19,375 nucleotides of DNA, from assembly GCA_050258555.1 (NCBI GenBank), contig JBLMZA010000032.1:1-19375 (forward strand), in the 5' to 3' direction. Below are positions 1-7,900 of the stretch, piece by piece (position 1 is the stretch's first letter; each line of letters opens with the position of its first letter). The notes under the pieces were generated by a model. The model was given only the letters and a program-made list of their open reading frames with translations. It was not told the origin of the DNA and did not search any database. The translations under genes and the position numbers were made by a program. Source of the stretch: CAISDA01 sp050258555. Lineage in GTDB: Bacteria > Bacteroidota > Ignavibacteria > UBA10030 > UBA8401.

Positions 1-703
1 GGGTCTGATAGGAAAACGGCACGGGCGGCTCGTCGGAGTGCTGCGCTTCGACGCGCTCCAAAAGGATGCTCGAGAACATGATGCGCGGAGGCGTGCCGGT
101 CTTGAGCCGACCGGATTGGAAGCCGAGCGACACGAGGCATTCGGTGATGCCGCGCGAAGGCGCCTCGCCGAAGCGTCCTCCCTGCCGCTGCTTCTCTCCG
201 GTGTGCATGAGGCCGTTCAGGAACGTGCCGGCGCAGAGCACGAGGCTCGCGCACGAGACCTCATGACCCTGCACGGTGCGTATGCCGCGGATGCGATTGT
301 CTCCGACTTCGATCGACTCGACGGCGTCTTCCAGGATCTCGAGTCCGGGGGCGGCGAGGATGCGGCGCTGCGCTTCGCGCGCATACCACTCGCGGTCGTT
401 CTGCGAACGGGGCGACCACACGGCCGGTCCCTTCGACATGTTGAGCATGCGGAAGTGGATGCCGGTGGCATCGGCGATCTTCCCCATCTCTCCTCCCAGC
501 GCGTCGATCTCGCGCACCAGGTGCCCCTTGGCCGTGCCGCCGATGGCGGGGTTGCAGGACATGCGTCCGATCGCATCGGTCTTCAAATTCACAAGGAGCG
601 TCTTCATGCCCATGCGCGATGCGGCAAGGCAGGCTTCGATGCCCGCATGTCCGCCGCCCACGACGATGACATCGTAGGCAGTCTTTGGTGTCGTTTGTAT
701 CAT
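1..703 (-). CDS. mnmG: tRNA uridine-5-carboxymethylaminomethyl modification enzyme MnmG (GidA), N-terminal part
   Basis: This is the FAD-binding partner of MnmE. Together they install the carboxymethylaminomethyl group on C5 of wobble uridine 34 in certain tRNAs, in the cytoplasm. Only the first 234 codons are present, because the frame stays open to the left edge; full-length family members are about 620-630 residues. I translated the complement of 703 downward. The protein starts MIQTTPKTAYDVIVVGGGHA, where GGGHAG is the Rossmann FAD-binding glycine motif. It continues with the family signatures SCNPAIGG (about residues 49-56) and GGTAKGHLVREIDALGG. The ATG at 703-701 puts the FAD motif at the usual distance from the N-terminus, but no good Shine-Dalgarno precedes it. 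It lies 61 bp downstream of mnmE on the same strand, so co-transcription is likely. The gap holds a parS site. Identification is firm; the C-terminal half cannot be judged. Confidence 0.96.
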   Translation of the reverse strand, partial: MIQTTPKTAYDVIVVGGGHAGIEACLAASRMGMKTLLVNLKTDAIGRMSCNPAIGGTAKGHLVREIDALGGEMGKIADATGIHFRMLNMSKGPAVWSPRSQNDREWYAREAQRRILAAPGLEILEDAVESIEVGDNRIRGIRTVQGHEVSCASLVLCAGTFLNGLMHTGEKQRQGGRFGEAPSRGITECLVSLGFQSGRLKTGTPPRIMFSSILLERVEAQHSDEPPVPFSYQT

Positions 704-718
704 AGCTGCAAAAATAAA

Positions 719-734
719 TGTTTCACGTGAAACA
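719..734. promoter_or_regulatory. parS: parS centromere site (ParB/Spo0J binding)
   Basis: The 16-mer TGTTTCACGTGAAACA is a perfect palindrome and matches the bacterial chromosomal parS consensus. ParB (Spo0J) nucleates here, spreads, and works with ParA/SMC in origin segregation. The site lies in the short gap between mnmE and mnmG, clear of both coding regions. parS sites cluster near oriC, and mnmG is often close to rsmG-parA-parB, so context and sequence agree. parA and parB are not in the window. The match is direct; function is inferred from the consensus. Confidence 0.93.
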
Positions 735-748
735 CCGGCCTTCGCCGG
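735..748. other. Small GC-rich hairpin between mnmE and mnmG
   Basis: CCGGC, a CTTC loop, then GCCGG form a perfect 5-bp stem directly abutting parS. On the minus strand it lies just after the mnmE stop and before mnmG. Only three T residues follow it in that direction, so it is not a convincing intrinsic terminator. It could be a weak pause or an mRNA-processing stem, or chance in GC-rich DNA. Confidence 0.4.
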
Positions 749-764
749 CATCCTTCCAATGTAC

Positions 765-2201
765 TTATTTCCCGATGCAGAATTTTGAAAAAATCGTGTT
801 CAGGATGTCTTCCGGCGTCGTGACGCCGATGATCATTCCCAGGTGTTCCATCGCTTCGCGCAGGTCGATGGCGATGAGTTCTCCGCTGGCGCGCCCGTCG
901 AGCGAAGCCTGCGCGCGACGGAGGCTCTCCTCCGCCGCCTCGAGCGACTGCTTGTGACGGAGGTTTGTGATCGTGATCGAGCGGGCATCCGTGTCGTAGT
1001 GCGGAAGCGCCAGATGGTAGAGCATCTCCTTGAATCGGGCGATGCCCTCATGCGTCCGGCAGGATATGGAGACGGAATGCCTCCCCTCCTCGTTCGTGAA
1101 TGCGGAGACGGAGTCTTTGAACTCCGGCGATTCGATGTCCGCCTTGTTGAACACCGTCAGCAGCACCGCCTGCTCCGCACGCGTGCGTGCGATCTCCCGG
1201 TAGAGCCGGACGTCCTCCGCGTCTGCGGGATGCGAGGCGTCGACGAGGAGAACGACGAGATCGGCATCGGCCATGCGCGCCTGCGTGCGGCGCACTCCCT
1301 CCTGCTCGATCTCATCGGCGGTCTCGCGCAGTCCCGCCGTGTCGATGAACGTGAAGAGGAGTCCGTTGATCGAGGCGCTCTCCTGGATCATGTCGCGCGT
1401 GGTGCCGGGAATGTGGCTGACGATGGCGCGGTTCTCGTCCAGAAGGATGTTGAGCAGGCTCGACTTTCCCGCGTTGGGTTTGCCTGCCAGGACAGCCGTG
1501 ACGCCTTCGCGCACGAGCCTTCCTCCGGCAAAGGACGTGATGGCGCTCCGGATGGTGGCGCGTATGCGGCGGAGCGCCTCCTTGGCCTCCTCCCTGTCGG
1601 CGAGCTCTATATCCTCTTCCGAGAAATCGAGCTCGAGTTCGAAGAGCGCGCACAGGTCCATGAGCTCTCCCCGGAGCGAGCCGATGTAGCGCGAGAGCGA
1701 GCCCTCGAGCTGGGCGATCGATGTGCGGTGGGCCTTCTCGGATCGGGCGCGGATCAGATCGGCCACGGCCTCGGCCTGTGCCAGATCGAGCCTGCCGTTG
1801 AGGAAGGCGCGGAGCGTGAACTCCCCCGGCTCGGCCAGCCGTGCGCCGCCGGCCAAGAGCGCCTGAAGCACCTGCTGCGAGACGAAGTAGCCGCCGTGGC
1901 AGCTCACTTCGACGGTGTCCTCGCCCGTATACGAATGCGGCGCGCGGTAGACCATGGCCACCACCGTATCGAGCACGGGGCGCTCTCCCCCCTGCCCCGC
2001 CATGTGTGCGCCGCCGGCGAGGAAGTGTCCGTAGTGCATCGTGTGGCTTTTGGCCGAGGCAAGGAGCGCGCGTCCGGAAAAGTTTATGTCCGTTATTGCA
2101 AACGCCCGGGGGCCGCTCACGCGCACCACGGCGATGCCTCCCTCGCCCTGCGGCGTTGCGATGGCGGCGATCGTGTCGCTGTTGTCTTTGATTGGTGTCA
2201 T
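765..2201 (-). CDS. mnmE: tRNA modification GTPase MnmE (TrmE)
   Basis: This GTPase partners with MnmG in wobble-uridine modification and uses a folate one-carbon unit. At 478 residues it is slightly longer than the roughly 450-residue norm. The N-terminal tetrahydrofolate-binding domain covers about residues 1-125. The helical domain is interrupted by the G domain, with P-loop GKPNAGKSS (240-248), GTTRD (266-270), DTAG (287-290) and NKAD (352-355). The protein ends in the invariant catalytic motif CIGK (475-478). The ATG at 2201-2199 opens directly into the conserved DTIAAIATPQGEGGIAVVRVSG region. Its Shine-Dalgarno is weak (an AGGAA about 20 nt upstream). It is the first gene of the leftward unit and faces the ilv operon across a shared promoter region. 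All GTPase motifs are intact. Confidence 0.98.
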   Translation of the reverse strand: MTPIKDNSDTIAAIATPQGEGGIAVVRVSGPRAFAITDINFSGRALLASAKSHTMHYGHFLAGGAHMAGQGGERPVLDTVVAMVYRAPHSYTGEDTVEVSCHGGYFVSQQVLQALLAGGARLAEPGEFTLRAFLNGRLDLAQAEAVADLIRARSEKAHRTSIAQLEGSLSRYIGSLRGELMDLCALFELELDFSEEDIELADREEAKEALRRIRATIRSAITSFAGGRLVREGVTAVLAGKPNAGKSSLLNILLDENRAIVSHIPGTTRDMIQESASINGLLFTFIDTAGLRETADEIEQEGVRRTQARMADADLVVLLVDASHPADAEDVRLYREIARTRAEQAVLLTVFNKADIESPEFKDSVSAFTNEEGRHSVSISCRTHEGIARFKEMLYHLALPHYDTDARSITITNLRHKQSLEAAEESLRRAQASLDGRASGELIAIDLREAMEHLGMIIGVTTPEDILNTIFSKFCIGK

Positions 2202-2231
2202 AGGCCGATTCCCGGGAATTCCTGAAAAAGT

Positions 2232-2259
2232 AATGTACGCACAAATTTTGTCTTGACAA
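2232..2259 (-). promoter_or_regulatory. Putative promoter for mnmE-mnmG
   Basis: Read on the minus strand, TTGTCA (2259-2254) is a 5-of-6 match to the -35 box. After 16 bp comes TACATT (2237-2232), a 4-of-6 match to the -10 box. It would place a start site near 2225, about 25 nt before the mnmE start codon. Its -35 box overlaps the -35 box of the divergent ilvB promoter. Predicted by eye only. Confidence 0.45.
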
Positions 2260-2261
2260 AA
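2246..2261. repeat. Inverted repeat spanning the back-to-back -35 boxes
   Basis: TTTTGTC, two T residues, then GACAAAA form a perfect 7-bp inverted repeat with a 2-nt centre. It covers the -35 hexamers of both proposed divergent promoters. It may be a regulator-binding site, or simply the product of two opposed TTGnCA boxes. Confidence 0.5.
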
Positions 2262-2280
2262 CCTGCAAAGTTTCTATCTT
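2253..2280 (+). promoter_or_regulatory. Putative sigma70-type promoter of the ilvB-leuB operon
   Basis: A perfect TTGACA (2253-2258) is followed after 16 bp by TATCTT (2275-2280), a 4-of-6 match to TATAAT. The region is AT-rich, unlike the flanking genes. Transcription would start near 2287, giving about 40 nt of 5' leader before the proposed leader peptide and about 365 nt before ilvB. No other promoter as good is visible in the gap. Confidence 0.6.
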
Positions 2281-2327
2281 TACTTAAGTATAGTCACTGC
2301 ACACAATTTTCTATTCTTTCGAGAGCC

Positions 2328-2474
2328 ATGAGCGCAGGCCGCACAGACAACATCCGTGTCGTTACAGGCGATGTCCGCATCGCCGCCGGTGCCGTGTCTT
2401 TTCTTCCCTTCGACGCTTCCGTCGAGCTCCTGGGACTGATCCTTATTATTCTAGCCATCCTTATTAAAGGCTGA
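2328..2474 (+). CDS. Leu/Ile-rich leader peptide of the ilvB operon (attenuator)
   Basis: This 48-codon ORF starts at ATG 2328, just after a GAGAG element, and ends at TGA 2472-2474. Its last third reads VELLGLILIILAILIKG. Eleven of the thirteen residues from 34 to 46 are Leu or Ile, with codons CTC, CTG, CTT, CTA, ATC and ATT. Such a run just before a stop, between the promoter and the first structural gene of a branched-chain amino-acid operon, is the hallmark of an attenuation leader. Ribosome stalling on uncharged tRNA-Leu or tRNA-Ile would change folding of the downstream RNA. The codons also fall inside a hairpin arm. The N-terminal part shows no family I recognise, and the peptide is longer than classical IlvL. 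The main alternative is a genuine one-helix membrane miniprotein. The regulatory function is inferred from position and codon content. Confidence 0.75.
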   Translation: MSAGRTDNIRVVTGDVRIAAGAVSFLPFDASVELLGLILIILAILIKG

Positions 2475-2484
2475 CTTATAATAA
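2443..2484 (+). promoter_or_regulatory. Hairpin overlapping the leader-peptide control codons
   Basis: TTATTAT (2443-2449) pairs with ATAATAA (2478-2484), and AGCC (2453-2456) pairs with GGCT (2469-2472). An alternative inner stem, CCTT with AAGG, is possible. The 5' arm lies within the Ile/Leu codons and the 3' arm covers the leader stop. This is the geometry of a pause (1:2) hairpin that a translating or stalled ribosome would disrupt. Folding was judged by eye. Confidence 0.55.
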
Positions 2485-2520
2485 CGGTTTCACCCACACC
2501 AAACATTTCTCTCTTCCTGA

Positions 2521-2575
2521 ATCGATTTCTGATACTTGTCCGCGTGGGGAACCCGCATGAGGACGAAGAATCGAT
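2521..2575 (+). promoter_or_regulatory. Nested stem-loop in the ilvB leader, downstream of the leader peptide
   Basis: The outer arms ATCGAT (2521-2526 and 2570-2575) enclose TTC/GAA (2527-2529 with 2565-2567) and GTCC/GGAC (2538-2541 with 2561-2564). The tip stem is GTGGG/CCCGC (2544-2548 with 2552-2556, one G-U pair) with a GAA loop. Four stems nest in register, which is unlikely by chance. It is followed by ATATGAGG, not a U-run, so it is not itself a standard terminator. The only U-rich stretch, ATTTTATTT, lies about 35 nt further on, after a poor stem. It could be an anti-terminator, a protein-binding element or part of a larger switch. Confidence 0.5.
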
Positions 2576-2651
2576 ATATGAGGCGCAGACTCTGACAGGC
2601 CGTCGTTACGATTTTATTTCATGACCGAAAGGTAATTACCGCGAGGGAGCA

Positions 2652-4427
2652 ATGACACCAAACAAGCAATCTTCCGCATCGTCCGCGCACCGGCCCATGA
2701 TCGGCTCCGAGATCTTCGTCCGATCGCTGATCGAGGAGGGCGTCTCCGTCGTCTTCGGATATCCCGGCGGCGCCGTCATCGGCATCTACGACGCGCTGCA
2801 TGAGATCTCGGACATCCGGCATGTGCTGACGCGGCACGAGCAGGGCGCCGTGCACGCCGCCGAAGGCTACGCCAAGGCCAGCGGCAAAACCGGCGTCGCG
2901 CTTGTCACAAGCGGACCCGGCGCCACCAATACAATAACGGGCATAGCAGACGCCTACATGGATTCGGTGCCCGTCGTCATCTTCACGGGGCAGGTGCCCC
3001 TGAACCTCATCGGCAACGACGCGTTCCAGGAAGCCGACATCGTCGGCATCACGCGGCCCATCACCAAGCACAACTATCTCGTCAGGAACTTAAGCGAGCT
3101 CACATCGACGATCAAGGAGGCGTTCTACGTGGCCTCGACCGGAAGGCCCGGACCGGTGCTCGTCGATCTGCCCAAGGACGTGCTCGCGGGCCGCGCGCCC
3201 TTCAGCTATCCGAAGTCGATCTCGATGCGCTCCTATAATCCGCACACGGAAGGGCACACAAAGCAGCTCGAAAAAGCCGCAGCGCTCATGGCCAAGGCCA
3301 AGCGTCCCGTGCTCTATGTGGGCGGGGGAACGATCCTGGCCGGCGCCTCGGCGGAGCTTCGAGAGCTCGCGCACACAAGCCAGATTCCCGTGACGACGAC
3401 GCTTCAGGGCCTGGGCGCGTTTCCGGAAAACGATCCCCTGAGCCTCGGCATGCTCGGCATGCACGGCACATGGTTTGCCAACACGGCCGTGCAGAACGCC
3501 GACCTGCTCATCGCCGTCGGGGCGCGCTTCGACGACCGGGTGACCGGCAAGCCCGAGGCGTTTTCTCCCGAATCGAAAAAAATACACATCGACATCGATC
3601 CGGCGGCGATCGCCAAGAACGTGAAGTGCGACGTGCCGATCGTGGGCGATGTGAAGAACGTGCTGACGAGCCTGCTGCCGATGGCGGCGGCCGCGGACAC
3701 GAAGGCATGGCGCGCGCAGATCGCCGAGTGGAAGAAGGCGCACCCGCTGCGCTACAAAAACGGCGAGCACATCCGCATGCAGTACGTGATCCAGACGCTG
3801 GGGGAGGAGACCAGGGGCAACGCCGTGATCGTCTCGGACGTGGGGCAGAACCAGATGTGGACCGCCCAGTTTTACACGTTCATGCATCCGCGCACGCAGA
3901 TCACGAGCGGGGGGCTGGGCACGATGGGCTTCTCGCTGCCGGCCGCGGTCGGCGCGTCCTTCGCCAGAACCGATGTGCCCGTCGTCTCGATCTCGGGCGA
4001 CGGCGGCTTTCAGATGAATATCCAGGAACTGGCCACGGCCGTCCACTACAAGCTTCCCCTGAAGATCTTCGTTCTCAACAACGGCTATCTCGGCATGGTG
4101 CGCCAGTGGCAGGAGCTCTTCTGGAGGAAGCGCTACTCGTCGGTGGAAATGACGGGACCGGATTTCGTGAAGCTCGCCGAGGCCTATGGCATGCCGGGCA
4201 TCTGCGCCTCGCGCACCGAGGAAGTCGCCCCGGCCATCCGCCGCGCGCTTGCCACGCCCGGCCCCGTCCTGGTCGAATTCAAGGTCGTGAAGGAGGATAA
4301 CGTCTATCCCATGTGGCCGGCGGGGCAGACCTACAACGAGATGATGGATGTGCCGGATGACGAACTGGCCGGCGTGGCGGGGGAGGATCCCACCTCGGAA
4401 CCGCTGGTGATATTCACGAAAGGATGA
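2652..4427 (+). CDS. ilvB: Acetolactate (acetohydroxyacid) synthase, catalytic subunit
   Basis: This ThDP enzyme condenses two pyruvates to 2-acetolactate, or pyruvate and 2-oxobutyrate to 2-aceto-2-hydroxybutyrate. That is the common first step to valine/leucine and isoleucine. It has 591 residues, near the usual 560-600. The N-terminal ThDP-binding domain contains GYPGGAVIGIYDAL and the catalytic Glu63 in RHEQGAVHAAEGYAK. A central FAD/NAD-like domain follows. The C-terminal ThDP/Mg domain has GDGGFQMN (from residue 449) through LNNGYLGMVRQWQELF. ATG 2652 follows a GAGGGAG Shine-Dalgarno (2643-2649), and the first about 15 residues are a non-conserved extension. It is the first structural gene after the leader peptide, and its regulatory subunit begins 10 bp downstream. 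The identity is not in doubt; the AHAS isozyme class is not assigned. Confidence 0.98.
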   Translation: MTPNKQSSASSAHRPMIGSEIFVRSLIEEGVSVVFGYPGGAVIGIYDALHEISDIRHVLTRHEQGAVHAAEGYAKASGKTGVALVTSGPGATNTITGIADAYMDSVPVVIFTGQVPLNLIGNDAFQEADIVGITRPITKHNYLVRNLSELTSTIKEAFYVASTGRPGPVLVDLPKDVLAGRAPFSYPKSISMRSYNPHTEGHTKQLEKAAALMAKAKRPVLYVGGGTILAGASAELRELAHTSQIPVTTTLQGLGAFPENDPLSLGMLGMHGTWFANTAVQNADLLIAVGARFDDRVTGKPEAFSPESKKIHIDIDPAAIAKNVKCDVPIVGDVKNVLTSLLPMAAAADTKAWRAQIAEWKKAHPLRYKNGEHIRMQYVIQTLGEETRGNAVIVSDVGQNQMWTAQFYTFMHPRTQITSGGLGTMGFSLPAAVGASFARTDVPVVSISGDGGFQMNIQELATAVHYKLPLKIFVLNNGYLGMVRQWQELFWRKRYSSVEMTGPDFVKLAEAYGMPGICASRTEEVAPAIRRALATPGPVLVEFKVVKEDNVYPMWPAGQTYNEMMDVPDDELAGVAGEDPTSEPLVIFTKG

Positions 4428-4437
4428 GAGAGAGCCC

Positions 4438-4962
4438 ATGACAGCACACATCAATACCGCCGCGGGAGAGCGCACGCACACGATCTCCATCCTTGTTGAA
4501 AACCGGTTCGGCGCCTTCGTGCGCGTGGCCGGACTCTTTTCGGCCAAGGGCTACAACATCGATTCGATCTCCGTCGGCCCGACGGAGGACGATTCGGTGA
4601 GCCGGATGACGATCGTGACGCACGGCGACGACGGCATCATCGAGCAGATCACCAAGCAGCTCAACAAGCTCATCGACACGCTCAAGGTCACCGATCTGAC
4701 CTACGAGACGTACGTGGAGCGGGACCTGGCGCTGATCAAGGTGCAGACCACGCCCGAGACCAGAAGCGAGATCATGCAGATCGTCGAAGTCTTCCGCGCG
4801 AAGATCGTCGACATCAGTCCGAAGACGCTCACGGTCGAGGCCGTCGGAAGCGGCGACAAGGTCGACGCCATCATCAAGATGCTGAAGCCGTTCGTGATCA
4901 AGGAGATTGCGCGCACGGGGCGCGTCGCGCTCAAGCGCGAGTACCACGGGGATGTGGAATAG
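4438..4962 (+). CDS. ilvN: Acetolactate synthase, regulatory (small) subunit
   Basis: This small subunit activates IlvB and confers feedback inhibition, classically by valine. It has 174 residues, typical of the longer IlvH/IlvN type. An ACT domain covers about residues 14-88 (HTISILVENRFGAFVRVAGLFSAKGYNIDSI begins it, split here: HTISILVENRFGAFVRV then AGLFSAKGYNID). A second C-terminal ferredoxin-like domain spans about 95-165. In the effector-binding segment the sequence is ENRFGAFVRV where E. coli IlvH, from memory, has NESGALSRV; the glycine is kept. ATG 4438 is preceded by a purine-rich GAGAGAG. It lies 10 bp after ilvB and 33 bp before gltB, consistent with one mRNA. The gene could equally be named ilvH. 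Valine sensitivity cannot be read from the sequence. Confidence 0.97.
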   Translation: MTAHINTAAGERTHTISILVENRFGAFVRVAGLFSAKGYNIDSISVGPTEDDSVSRMTIVTHGDDGIIEQITKQLNKLIDTLKVTDLTYETYVERDLALIKVQTTPETRSEIMQIVEVFRAKIVDISPKTLTVEAVGSGDKVDAIIKMLKPFVIKEIARTGRVALKREYHGDVE

Positions 4963-4995
4963 GAGAGAACAGGGGAGACGTGAAGGAATGAGCAT

Positions 4996-7900
4996 ATGAG
5001 CACAGATTCACATGTACAAAATTTTCCGCTGTACGATCCGGCCTTCGAGCACGATGCCTGCGGCATGGGATTCGTCGCAAGCCTGAAGGGCGAGAAGAGC
5101 AACCGCATCCTGCGCCGCGCGCTCTCGGCCGTCTGCAACGTGTCGCACCGCGGAGCGGTCGATGCCGACGAGCAGACCGGAGACGGGGCCGGGATCATGA
5201 CACAGATTCCGCACCGCTTCTTCCGGGCGGAGGTGCCGCGCCTGGAAGGGCTCCTGGCGCGCGATGCGGATCTGGCCGTGGGCGTGCTCTTCATGCCGCT
5301 CGAGAACGACCGTGAATTTTTCACCTGCCGCAGCCTCGTGGAAGCAGCCGTCGCCCGGCGCTCGCTCACGCTTCTCGGGTGGCGCACCGTGCCGACCGAT
5401 GCGTACTTCCTCGGCGACAAGGCCGCGCAGACACAGCCCAATATACAGCAGGTCCTGATCGGCCGGCCGCTCCATCTGCCGGAAGCAGACTACGAGCGCA
5501 CGCTCTTTCTGACCAGGAAGGAAATCGAACGCAGCGTGAAGGATGCCGGCATACAGAATTTCTATGCCGTCTCCTTTTCATCAAAAACGATCGTCTACAA
5601 GGGGCTGTTGACGCCAGCGGTGCTCGAGAAGTTCTACATCGATCTCCAGAGTCCCGTCTATGAAACGTCGCTTGCCGTCTTTCATCAGCGCTTTTCGACC
5701 AATACGTTTCCGAAGTGGGAGCTGGCGCATCCCTTTCGCATGCTCGCCCACAACGGCGAAATCAACACCATCCAGGGCAACCGCAACTGGACACGGGCGC
5801 GCGAAGCCGAACTCTCCTCCGAGATCTGGGGCGATGAGATCGATCGGATCAAGCCCATCATCCGCGAAGGCGGATCGGATTCGGCCAATCTCGACAATGC
5901 GCTCGAGGCATTGACGCTCTCGGGCCGCTCGATTCTTCATTCGATGCTCATGCTCGTGCCGGAAGCCTGGCAGCAGTCCTACCGCGTCGAGCCCTTCGTG
6001 CGCGGCTTTTTCGAATATCATGAATGCTTCTCCGAGCCGTGGGACGGGCCTGCGGCGCTCGTCTTTTCGGACGGCAGGATCGTGGGCGCGTCGCTCGACC
6101 GGAACGGCCTGCGTCCGGCGCGCTACAAGATCACCGCGGACGGCCTTCTGGTGCTGGGAAGCGAAGTCGGCTCGATCGAGACCGACGATGCGCCCGTGGT
6201 GAAAAAGGGCCGTCTGGGTCCGGGGCAGATGATCGCCGTCGATACCGAAGCCTGCACGATGGCGCGCGACTACGAGATCAAGAAGGCGCTCTCGCTTGCA
6301 AAGCCCTATTCGCAGTGGGTGAAAACGCATCTTTACCGGTTGAGCGAGCATGTGACGATCAAGGAAAAGATCCTCACCGAGATGGATGCGGAAGCGCTCA
6401 TCCGCGCGCAGATCGCCAACGGCTACAGCGCCGAAGAATTCAATCTGATCTTTTCCCCGATGATCGACGAGGGAAAGGAGCCTGTGGGCTCGATGGGGGA
6501 CGATGCGGCGCTCTCGGTGCTCTCGCGCCGCGCGCGTCTGCTTCCGTCGTACTTCCGTCAGCAGTTCGCACAGGTGACCAATCCGCCCATCGATCCGATC
6601 CGCGAGCGCTCGGTCATGTCCCTGACCGGAAAATTGGGGCATCGGCGCAACTGGTTCGGCGAAACCGAAGAGCATGCCAAGCAGGTGCAGATCAATTCGC
6701 CCTTCCTTTTCGACAACGAACTGGAGGCGCTGCGCTCGATCAAGGATCCCGCATTCGGCGCGGTGACGCTCTCGATGCTCTTTCCTTCCGAAGAGGGAAC
6801 AGAAGGCGCCAAGCGCCGGCTCGACGAGCTCTGTCATGAAGCCGAGCGCGCGGCCGATGAAAACAAGTATCTCATCATCTTATCGGACCGCGGGCTCGAT
6901 GCCGATCACGCCTCGCTGCCGGTGCTGCTGGCCACGGGCGCGGTGCACAATCACCTGATCCGCCAGAAAAAGCGACTCAAACTTTCTGTCGTCACCGAAA
7001 CAAGCGAGCCGCGCGAGATCCATCACTTCGCCGCGCTGATCGGCTACGGCGTCAACGCCGTCAATCCGTATCTCGCATTGGAGACGATCCGGCGCATGAA
7101 TGCGATCAAGCATCAGGGCGACGGACACGAGGCCCTGGAATCGGCGCTCAGGAATTATAAGACCGCGATCGAAGCCGGCATCATGAAGATCATCGCCAAG
7201 ATGGGCATCTCGCTTCTGGGCAGCTACCGCGGCGCCCAGATCTTTGAAGCCCTGGGGGTGCATCCCGATGTGGTCGCGCAATATTTCACCGGCACGCCCT
7301 CGCGCATCGGCGGCATCACGCTCGAGATGATTCTTGAGGAAACACTGATGCGCCACGCGGATGCCTACGGCGCGAAATCGGCGGATCCGGCGCTGGAGGA
7401 AAAAGGCGAATTCAAGTTCAAAAAGAACGGCGAAGTGCATGCCTGGTCGCCCGATGCGCTGCGCGCGATGCAGCAGTTCAGAAAGACGGCAAGCGCGGAA
7501 TCCTATCACGCGCTGGAATCTGCGCTCAACCGGCACGATCCGATCGGACTCAAGGACCTGATGAAGTTTGCAAGCCGCCGCGCTCCCGTGGCGATCGATC
7601 AGGTGGAGCCGGCCGAGGAAATCATGAAGCGCTTCACGACGGCGGCCATGTCGCTGGGCGCGCTCTCGCCCGAAGTCCACGAGGCGATCGCGATCGCCAT
7701 GAACAGGATCGGAGGCAAATCGAATTCGGGCGAAGGCGGCGAGGATCCGGCGCGCTACCGAATGCGCGAGAACGGCGACTCGGCCAACAGCGCGATCAAG
7801 CAGATCGCCTCGGCGCGCTTCGGCGTGACGGCAGAATACCTGGCCAGCGCCAAGGAGCTCGAGATCAAGATGGCGCAGGGCGCCAAGCCCGGCGAAGGCG

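Noticed and set aside
38..730. Plus-strand ORF of 230 codons at the left edge
   Set aside because: It lies antisense to mnmG, whose FAD motif and SCNPAIGG signature are clear on the minus strand.
718..957. A plus-strand ORF beginning MFHVKH
   Set aside because: These residues are simply the translation of parS (TGTTTCACGTGAAACA), and the rest is antisense to mnmE. It is a common annotation artefact.
2253..2474. A longer, 73-codon TTG-start version of the leader peptide
   Set aside because: Its TTG is the first half of the TTGACA -35 box, so it lies upstream of the likely transcript start. The ATG at 2328 is preferred.
2600..2620. Intrinsic terminator before ilvB
   Set aside because: The stem before ATTTTATTT is only GTCG/CGAT (4 bp with a wobble), too weak to annotate as a terminator from sequence alone.
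2629..2648. Resemblance of TACCGCG before ilvB to the T-box motif
   Set aside because: Only the 3' part (ACCGCG) matches. The AGGGTGG half, stem I features and a following terminator were not found, and the Leu/Ile leader peptide already explains tRNA sensing.
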